Shown here piece by piece: positions 53,951 to 63,400 of a DNA stretch of 64,000 nt. The notes beneath the pieces were generated by a model. That model saw only the letters and a program-made list of their open reading frames with translations, did not search any database and was not told the DNA's origin. The DNA comes from Pseudooceanicola atlanticus. Lineage in GTDB: Bacteria; Pseudomonadota; Alphaproteobacteria; Rhodobacterales; Rhodobacteraceae. Numbering within the stretch: the first letter of the stretch is position 1; every line of letters starts with the position of its first letter. The translations under genes and the position numbers were made by a program. Where the stretch lies: positions 186,001 to 250,000 of the forward strand of contig NZ_AQQX01000004.1 in NCBI RefSeq assembly GCF_000768315.1, written 5' to 3'.

Positions 53951-54325
53951 TCAGTTTTCCTTGCCGTTGGCCTTCGCCGCGGCAGCCGCCGCCTGCAGGC
54001 CTTCCAGCTTGATCTCGCCGAACCGCTTTTCGTACTGCGCCAGAACCGCGCCCATCAGCACGAACAGGCGCTTGGCCGCATGGGGGTTCAGCACGACCCG
54101 CTCTTCCAGCTTCACGTCGAAGGTCTTGGCGGCGGTCGGGTTCCAGGTCTGGTTGGTGCCGAAGAACAGCGTCACCTCTTCGCGGGTGGAGGCCGCGTTC
54201 ACCACGTTGGCATAGGTGGTGCGCATCTGGCTGTCGTCCCAGTTGACCACCGGTGCCGCGGGTTGGCCGACCTCTGCGGCGGTGGCCTCTGCGGTCTTCT
54301 CGGTATCGGTGCTCTTGTCAGACAT
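53951..54325 (-). CDS. DUF3467 family protein
   Basis: A 124-residue protein. Its core is NWDDSQMRTTYANVVNAASTREEVTLFFGTNQTW, then VKLEERVVLNPHAAKRLFVLMGAVLAQYEKRFG, the DUF3467 pattern. The N-terminus is Thr/Glu-rich and the C-terminus Ala/Lys-rich. No signal peptide or membrane segment is present, so it is cytoplasmic. The function is unknown. GGAGGAAGACA precedes the ATG at 54325. As first gene of the cassette downstream of the giant protein it could be a chaperone or adaptor for it. Confidence 0.86.
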   Translation of the reverse strand: MSDKSTDTEKTAEATAAEVGQPAAPVVNWDDSQMRTTYANVVNAASTREEVTLFFGTNQTWNPTAAKTFDVKLEERVVLNPHAAKRLFVLMGAVLAQYEKRFGEIKLEGLQAAAAAAKANGKEN

Positions 54326-54362
54326 TGTCTTCCTCCGTTCTAAGTCCTTGTGTCCCGAACGG

Positions 54363-54380
54363 AGCGCCGTTTCCGGCGCC
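54363..54380 (-). other. GNRA-tetraloop hairpin between the giant gene and DUF3467
   Basis: On the transcribed strand GGCGCCG-GAAA-CGGCGCU folds into a 7-base-pair stem closed by a GAAA tetraloop, in the 105 bases between the giant gene stop and the DUF3467 start. No U-tract follows. It could mark an RNA processing or attenuation point between substrate and machinery genes. Confidence 0.5.
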
Positions 54381-54430
54381 CCTAGGACCAATGTTGTGAT
54401 TAAAACTCAACCAGTTGGGCGAAACTATGA

Positions 54431-57400
54431 CTATTCAGCCGCCCATTTCACGCGGCCCTTGCCATTGCCCTTGCCGGGACTGGTGGTCTGCGTTTCCTCC
54501 GGCTCCACGTCCTCCACAGAGTCGAGCAGCATGGCTTCGTCCTCGGTGACCATGCCATCCACCCTCGGATCGTAATAGGTGTTCTGGCTTGTGTCATCCT
54601 GCGTCTGGCCGGATTGCGGCTCCGCATCGGTATTGGCCGGCTGGAAGAGACCCAGGCGCTGCGACGGATCAAGGAAGCCGCTCATCAGGTCGCCGTCATC
54701 CATGGAGTGATCCATGTCCAGTGCGTGGCCCAGCTCGTGCATGAGGATGGTGAGCAGATCGTACTTGCCCTCCGCCTCGCTGCCCGCCTCGGCCTCGCCC
54801 TCGGCATCGAATTCCTCGTCCGCCTGCGCGGTTTCATCGAGGAAATAGCCCAGGCCGGCCCCGTCGATATCCAGGGTGATCAGGCCCTCGCCATAGGTGG
54901 CCAGGGTATCGCCCTGCAGATCGCCGATCGCCAGGTCGATCGCTTCCAGATCCCTGATCTGCGACCGCGACAGGTCCATGGTCATGGCCAGCCGGCGGAT
55001 CGCCTCGTCCATCAGGGCCTGGGCGTCTTCCATCTCCAGCGCCTCGGCGCCATCACCGACTTCGCCGCCGCGCAGCGCCTCAACGATTTCCACGGCGACC
55101 CGGGCGTCATCGGTCTCCAGCTTGAAGCTGTCGAAGGACGCAGCACCGGCCTTGGCGATCAGCCCGCTCTGGCCGTCGACACCGACCGCGTTGAACGCGT
55201 GGGAGCCGTAAAGCACCCCGTCCACGCTGGCCGATACGGTGGAGCCGGAGATCAGCAGCGTCAGCTCGTAATCCGTACCCGCCTCGATCCCGGTCGACAC
55301 CGTGGTGGCGTGATCCACGACCCAGCGGCCATTGCCCTCGTAATGCCCGATCTCGACCTGGTCGGTCTGGGCATTCAGCATCACGAACTTGAACCGGTCG
55401 GCCGATACGAGGTCGAAGACGATCCCGCCCTGCGCCCCGGTCTGCACCTCGGCGCTCAGCCGCAGCTTGGCATTGTCCGACAGCGAGAACGCCCCGGCGG
55501 CATAGCCCGCATCGGCGGCCAGATCGACCGTCGACAACGCGAAGCCCCCGGTAGCATCCGTGCCATAGGCGCCGCCCGCGACGGCCCAGCTGCCCTCGGT
55601 CACGCCGGTGAAGGCATCGGCACTGCCGTCCTCGAAATCCTCCAGCTTTTCAAAGCTAAGCTCGGGCGGCAGCACCTGAACCGTCAGGTTGTCGAGCGTG
55701 GTGAAGGAGTTATCCGACCCCGCCCCGACCATTCCGGCATTCAGGCCCTGCGGCAGGCCATCCACGATCCGCGGATCGAACGTGTGGGACACGGCCTTCT
55801 TGCCATCGACCAGCAGCGTCACGGTCGTGCCGTTCACCGCCACCAGCACGTCGTAGAACGTGTCGGCCCAGAGCTTCATGTTGGACTGGACGTCGACCTG
55901 CCAGCCCCATTCCGCACGGTGACCGATCTGGATCTTGTTGGTGTCGGGGTTGATGCCCGCGAACTTGAAATCGTCCGGCGACTGGTAGTCGAAGATCAGG
56001 AAGGCGTTCGAGTCGTAGCCACCCTTGTCCTTCGCCGCCGCCATCGAGGCGGTGATCTCGAAGTAGGTCGGCAGGTAATCCGAGACATGGTAGACGCTCA
56101 CGCCGTCCATGCCGACCGCTTCGGGGGCGATCGTGGCCTTGCCACCTTCGGTGGACCAGGTGCCGCTATCCGCCGCCAGCCCCACCAGCGCATCCGCCCC
56201 GTTGAAGCTCTCGGCCTCCATCACGTCACGCTTGCCGCCCGCGATGTTGCCCGGCTGCGGATCGTCCGGCGCACCGGTCTGATCCTGCCAGAAGGCATCC
56301 TGCTGCTTGACCGCGCCGATCTCGCCATAGGGTTCGCCATTGCGCGATGCCGCGCCATCGACGACCCGCGTCGTGTCAGCGCCATCGGCCTCGGACAGAT
56401 CATAGAGGTAGTCGAAGATCTGCGGCTGCACGTTGCGGCTGATCGTGAAGGCACCGAAGGGCGCGAAGGGCACCAGGTAGGAGTTGAACTCGCCCACCCA
56501 GTCGATCAGGCGGTCGCCGCCGGTATTGCCGATCAGGATATCCCGTCCGCCGCCGCCAAAGGCGATATCGGCATAGGAATTCGCGGTATCCGGCGTGTCG
56601 TTCGCCCCGCCCGCGTCATGATCGTCATCCGCGTTCAGCAGGTCGTCGCCGAAGCCGCCATAGATATGGTCGCGCCCGGTGCCGCCCACCAGCCAGTCAT
56701 GGCCCAGATCGCCAAAGATCACGTCATCGCCATCCGATGCCGTCGCCGGACCGTCCCCGATGATCGGATCGGTTGCCGCGCCGTCATTCGGGTCGAAGTT
56801 CAGCACGAAGGGCACCGCCCCCGGCGTCGACGGATCGACGAATTCGAAGGTCACCGGGTCGATCCAGACCTCGGGCCGCGGGTTGAACTCGTCATAGGCC
56901 GCGAACTCGTTCGGACGCTGATCGCCCTGCCCATAGGCCAGGATGTCGCCCGGATTGCCCGGATTGTCGAACGTGTAGGGCAGCGGCAGGCCACCGACGA
57001 AGTACCGCATCGCCTCGGCGCCCGAAATCGCGTCGGAGCCGTAGCCGCCATGCAACGAGTCGCTGCCAAGGCCGCCAAAGATGATGTCGTTGTCGTCGTT
57101 GTCCACGTCGGCCGAATTGTTCACCCGGTCCACCAGCCCCGGCACATCGCCCTCGGCCTGCGGGAAGAAGGGCGTCAGGTCGACGGTCTTCTTCAGGTAG
57201 CCTTCCAGGTGGATGGTCGATTGCTGGATGTTCCCGGGGGTCGAGATCACCTGGTTCACATCGACATAATCGATGCCGTAGATCGTCTCGGATTCGGCCG
57301 CGACGCCGGTGGCCAGGTTGCGCGAGGTATAGATGCGGCCATCGCTGCCGATCACCCCGTCCAGCCCCGTGCCGCCGGAAATCCAGTCATTGCCCAGGCC

Positions 57401-60400
57401 GCCGATGATGTCGTCGTCATCCGCATCGCCAAAGATCGCGTCGTCCCCGACCTGGCCGTAGACGCTGTCATCGCCGCCTTCCGCGTGGATTTCATCCGCC
57501 GCACCATGGCTCGGCCCGCCAAAGGCATCGCCGCCCTCGGTGTAATCCAGCAGGGACGCGCCGCGGATCACGATCCGGTCGCTGCCGCGCGACAGCTCGC
57601 CCACGCCGTAATGTTCGGACGCCACGTCGTCCATCGCGTCGTAGGTGAAGGCCATGTACTGACCGGTATCGCCCAGGATGCGGTAGATGTCGCCATTGTC
57701 GCCCATCACCATGTCCGCATCGCGGGAATGGCGATCCTCGACCAGGATGTCGGTCACCTCACCGGCCACGCCCGACGGCGCCTCGGTATATTCGTGACGC
57801 TCGATCCGCTGGCCAGAGCCACCCAGGATCATGTCCGACCCGGTGCCCAGATCGACGCCGCCGACGAGCAGGCCGAACCGCTCGGTCGCGTCCAAGCTGA
57901 ACAGCGAGGAATTGTCGCCCACGATGTCATCCTGGCCCAGACCGCCAAAGATCACGTCGTCGCCGCCATTGCCCTCGATGTAATCGTCATCGTCGTAGAT
58001 CGTCTCGAAGCTGGCATTGACCTGCAGCACGCCATCGGCATCGCGGAAGGCATAAACGCCATCCGAATTGATCCCGTCGGCCAGCATCCGGTCGACATCC
58101 AGCAGCGCCGTGCCAAGGTAGCCGGCCTGCGAGAACACGCCCTGCACGCCGCCATCGCCCTGGATCACGTCATCGCCCAGCTGGCCGAAGATGCTGTCCT
58201 GCGCCGCGCCGCCGGCAATGTAATCGTCCCCGTAAAGGCCGTTATCGGCCCCATTCTGATCGTGGTCCAGCAGCTCGATCTCGTAATCGCTCCAGACCGC
58301 CGTGCCATCGGGATTGGCAAAGGGCGTGCCAGTGATCAGCAGGATGCCCTCGACCGCGTCGCCGGTGGACATCTCGCCCGCATCGACGCTGTAAAGGCGC
58401 CCGTCCTGCAGCTGCGTGTAGCGCGGATCGGTGAAGTCGCCCAGGAAGGCGCCCCGACGATCCAGCTCCACGTTGTCGCCGAAGATCAGGTCGCGGCCCG
58501 CAAGCCCTGCCTGTGCATCGTCGCGACCCTCGGCATTGTCGCCGTCGATCACGTCCGCGCCAAAGCCGCCGATCAGCACATCCTCGTGCTCGTCGCCAAA
58601 GATCGTGTCGTCGCCGCCGAAGGCATTGGTGTCATCGACACCGCCCGCATTCTGGCGGATCGACAGGAACTGCACCTGGCCGCCCAGCACCCCGGCATAG
58701 CCGTGGTCGCCCAGCACCGTGTCGTTCTGCGTGCCACCAAGGATCAGGTCGCCGCCGGTGCCGCCCAGGATCAGGTCGTTGCCGGTATTGCCGGAGATCG
58801 TATCGCTGTCCCCCCGCTCCTCGGTCGAGGATCCGGCGGTGAAGGCGATAGTGCGCACCACGGTCTCGAACCCGTCGACGCCCCACAGCAGCTCACCATT
58901 GTCGCCCAGGATCGTGTCGCCGCCATCCTCGGCGGAATCCGTGCCCAGGCTGTGATCGCCACGGATCAGGTCGGCGCCCAGGCCGCCCAGGATGATATCG
59001 CCACCCGCATCGCCGGTGATCGTGTCATCCGCATCGAAGAGCGGCTGGTCGGTATCCAGGCTGCGGACCTCGGACAGCGCACCGCCCGACAGGATGATCT
59101 CGGCATTGTCGCCCAGGACGATATCCGCCCCGTCGATAGCGGTCTGATCGTCGCCCTCGTTATTGCCGTGGATCAGGTCGCCGCCATAGCTGCCGATGAT
59201 CCAGTCCGACCCGGCATTGCCGGTGATCGTGTCGACATCGCCCAACGTATCTTCAAAGCTGCGAAGCTCGGCGATCGTAACCCCATCGGTGTCATAGATC
59301 AGTTCGCCATTGTCGCCGACGATGCGGTCGTCGCCATCCACGGCGCCAACCACCGTATCGGCATCACCGCGAAGCTCGTCCGACCCGACACCACCAAAGA
59401 TCGTGTCGCCACCGGCATGGCCATGGATCGTGTCGTTGCCACCCGTGGCCACGCTGACCTCGCGGGTTGCCACGCGGCTCAGCAGGGACACCGCGCCCGC
59501 GGTCACGGCAAAGTCGATCTCGGCCGTGTCACCGAAGATCAGGTCGCCGAAATCAAGCCCGCCGCTGAAGCGGCCGTCGCCGTCGATCAGGTCGGCATCC
59601 GACCCGCCAACGATGGTGTCGGCCCCGGCATTGCCCTCGATCGTGTCGGCGCCATCGATGTCTTCCAGCACACCCTCGATCCGCTCGATCGACGACCGGA
59701 GCGGCGCGTCGCTGTCGTCGAAGGCATAATCGATCCGGCCATGGTCACCCAGGATCAGGTCGCCACCATCGGCATCGGAACCGATCTCGCCGAAGTCGCG
59801 CCCGGCGATCTGGTCGCCGCCCAGGCCGCCCAAGATCGTGTCGCTGCCGGTATCGCCCTCGATCAGGTCGGCCGCGCCCTCACTCCGGTAGGTTTCGACC
59901 GCGCCGATGATGCCATCGGTGTAATCGACAAAGCCCACATCCCCCAGGATCAGGTCATCGCCCGCCCCGCCCGAGATCTCGTCGGTGCCCGCGCCGCCGA
60001 TGATCAGGTCATCGCCGTCATCGCCGGCAATCGTGTCGTTGCCACCGGTGCCGATCTGGATGGCAAAGATGCCATCGCGGAAGGTCGGAACCACCTGGCC
60101 CGGCACGCTCGGCGCCGGATCGACACCGCCCAGGAAGGCGTTGCGCACCATGCCTAGGTCGCCAAACCCGATATCGTCGCCCGCGCCCAGGGTGATGTCG
60201 TCATCCCCCTCGCCGCCCATGACCGTATCGTCGCCTGCGCCGGTATCGATGACATCGTCACCCCCGGCCCCGGCAATCGCCAGGATCAGGCCGGCCTGCC
60301 AGCTGAACCCGTCCGCCTGGTCCTCCGGCAAGGAGGAAATGCGGAACTTGCTGGTCGCGTCCAGATCCACGGCCAGCGGCGGCAGCACCTCCAGCACCTC

Positions 60401-63400
60401 GTTGTTGTTGTCGGTGATCAGCATCACCGGGGTTTCGAACCCGGTCCCGTCGTTGATGTCCACAAACAGGCCCTTCAGCCCGATATCGCCGGTTTCGTAG
60501 GGATCGAACACCGTGCCGTCGGACAGGTCCGCCACCGGGAAGATGTTCTGGTCGGTGTCGATATTCGTGCGCACGTCGAACTGGTCGTCGACGAAGCCCA
60601 GGAAGGCCTCCGGCGCCACACCCAGTCGCGTCACGATGGACCCGAAGCCACCGAACAGGTTGACCGGCGTCGGCTCCATGTCACCGTCCAGCAGGAAGGA
60701 AATCGCGTTGAAGTAATCGACACGGCCCAGGTCGCCAAAGACGATGTCATCGCCCGCGGCGGTGGTGATCGTGTCCGACCCCGTGCCGCCGAAGACGACC
60801 AGACCGCGGTCACCGGTGGCGGTCAGTTGATCGTCCCCACCCTGGAGGTCGACGGAGAGAGCGCCGTCAGCGGGGTCGATGATGCGCCAACCGGTGGCCA
60901 CGGTTCCGGCCTCGAACTCGACCGGGTCTTCCAGTTCCAGCTCCGTCCCTGCAGAGCCGGCGATCCAGCGCTCGATCTCCTGCGTCGCGCCATCGGCTTC
61001 GATGGTGATGATCAGCTTCTGGCCCAGGTAGAAATCGTCTTCCTCACCCAGATCGGTGCCCATGTCGAAGATCGTCTCGAAACCGTTGCCCGGCCCCGGG
61101 TTCTCGATCGACACGACATTGCCGTCGCGCATGGGCAGATCGTTGGCGATCAGGTTCACCGTGACCGTGTCGCCCACCGGCGCCCCGACCAGCGGGTTGT
61201 CGGGCAGAAGCGTGGCATCCACCGGCACCTCGGTGCCCGTGCGGATGATCGTGCGGGTCTCGTAGCCATCCGACCGCGTCGGCGTGCCGATCACCTTCAG
61301 ATCGTTGTAGCCGGAGCCCAGGGTGATATCGAGAACCTCGAGCTCGCCAAAGGTGATGCCACCTTGGCGGGCGCGTTCGCCGATGACTGTGTCGGGGCCC
61401 ATGTTGAACCCGAACAACCGGTTCGAGGTCAGAGTGCCGCTGCTGTCCGCCGGGCTGTCATCGTCCTTGACGAACAGCACGTCGACCGACACCAGCTCGT
61501 TGACAAAGAAGTTCAGGCTTTCCGAGGTGATCGCATAGCGGTTCACCAGATCGTCCAGGCTGGTTTCCGGTGTATCCTCAGGCGCCGGATGCCCGGCATT
61601 TTTGGGATCGTTGACCGCGTCCAGCGGGTTGAAGCTCTGCGTAAGCTGCTGCTCCCCGACCGGGGACAGGTCGTAAGGCGCATTCAGCTGGAAGGTCACC
61701 GTGCCCGCTCCGTCGTCGATCGACACGGCGGTGATCAGGCGGAACTGGTCCACCGCTTCCGGGGCTGCCGGCGCGCGGGTGATTTCCAGCGTCTTGCCGA
61801 CCAGCGCCTCGATCTCCGCATCCGTGGCCGCCCCGCCCGGATAGCCGGCATCGCCGGGCTCCAGGTCATCGGGATTGGCGCGCAGGCGCAGGTCGATCAT
61901 GACCTCCGCTGTCAGGTCGCTGCGGCTGATCGTCAGCGCAGGCGCGCTGTCGGAATTGTCGATATCCGCCTCACCGAACTCGCCCACCGGGGCCTTCACG
62001 TTGATCTCGCCCGGCAGCATCAGCGGGTCGGCCAGGCCAAAGAGCGACCCGTTGCCGCCGGCCCCGTTGGTCACGACCGGACCAAGGATGCCCGCCAAAG
62101 TGGCCGGCCCCGGCGCAAAGACCTGGGTGTCGTCGCCATCGACCACCGCATCGTCGACCGCACGGACGAACACCTGCACCGGGGTATCCCAGTTGGTGTC
62201 GTCGAAGGAGATGGTGAATTCCATCACCGGATTGCCGGCCTCGTCGAACAGCAGGTTGCCGCTGTCATCCATCGCCTGCGACTTCAGCGCATCCATCGAC
62301 GCACCGACATAGAGGTCGGTGCCCTGGATGACCGCGAAGACCTCGACCTGGATATTGTCGAAGCGGATGCCGCCCGTCTTGGTCGTCTTGGTGATGATCT
62401 CGCTGACATTGATGTCGACCGTACCCGCCACCGGCGCCGAGGTCAGGCGCAGCTCGTAGCTGTCGGTCGCCCCGCCCTCGATCACATCGGTGCGGCCCTG
62501 GGTCTCGCGGACCAGCAGGGTCGGCGCGTCGTCATCGGCAATCCGCACCAGCACGGACCCGCCAAAGGCCTCCTGGTAGGTGATCTGTGAATAATCATAC
62601 TCGATCTCGACGATGCCCGAGACCTCGACGATATCGTCGCCGTCATAGAACAGGATCTGGTTCGACCCCTCGATCAGCTCGAAATCCACGCCTTCGGTCA
62701 GCGTCACGCCATCCAGCGTGACCGAGGTGATCGCATCCGGGCGATAGGTCAGCCCGACCGAGCTCTGCGGGTTGGTCGCGTCAATATCCAGCGTCAGAGT
62801 CTCGCTGTCCGAGAAGGACGCGGCTATGCCCGAGAAGTTCGAGAAGGAGAAGTCGATCTTGGCCGTATGCGCACCCTCGCGCAGCTGGTCATCGACCGCC
62901 CAAACCTCGACCAGGTGGGTCAGCGTGCCGGAATCGTAATCCAGCGACGTCAGCGACGTGCCAGTCGGGCCCTCGCCCGCCGCCACGACCTTGACCTGCG
63001 TCGCGTCGTATTCCAGGTCCAGCGTCAGGCTCTGCCCGCCGGTCAGCGGCTGCGACAGCGACAGGGTCAGCACATCGCCCTCGCCATCCTGATCGCCATC
63101 CGCGCCCTCGATCACCGCGGTGATCGTCTCGTTGTTGTTGCTGCCATCGACCGCGCCGGATCCGTCCAGCTCGTCGGTCTGGTCGATGATCAGGCCAGGC
63201 ATGTCGTTGTCGTTCACCAGGACCTCGACCACCTGGCTGTTCAGCCCGTCATAGCGCGCGATGCGGAAGACGGAGTCCGAGTCCGGGTCGATCGACCAGA
63301 TGCTGTTCAGGGTCAGCTCCGTGCCATCGGTATCCAGGATCAGCATCTCCTGACCCGCGCCGGTGCCGCCGATGATCTGCAGCGTGAAGCCGGTCAAGTC

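Noticed and set aside
54614-60157. A long open frame on the plus strand opposite the giant protein gene
   Set aside because: It is a shadow of the RTX repeats: the skewed codon use of the repeats removes stops on the other strand. The translation has no recognisable domain, and the minus-strand protein is clearly real.
56500-60850. Repeated sequence that might be taken for a CRISPR or tandem DNA array
   Set aside because: The repeats are protein-coding RTX nonapeptides in one continuous frame, with variable spacing and no conserved palindromic repeat or unique spacers.
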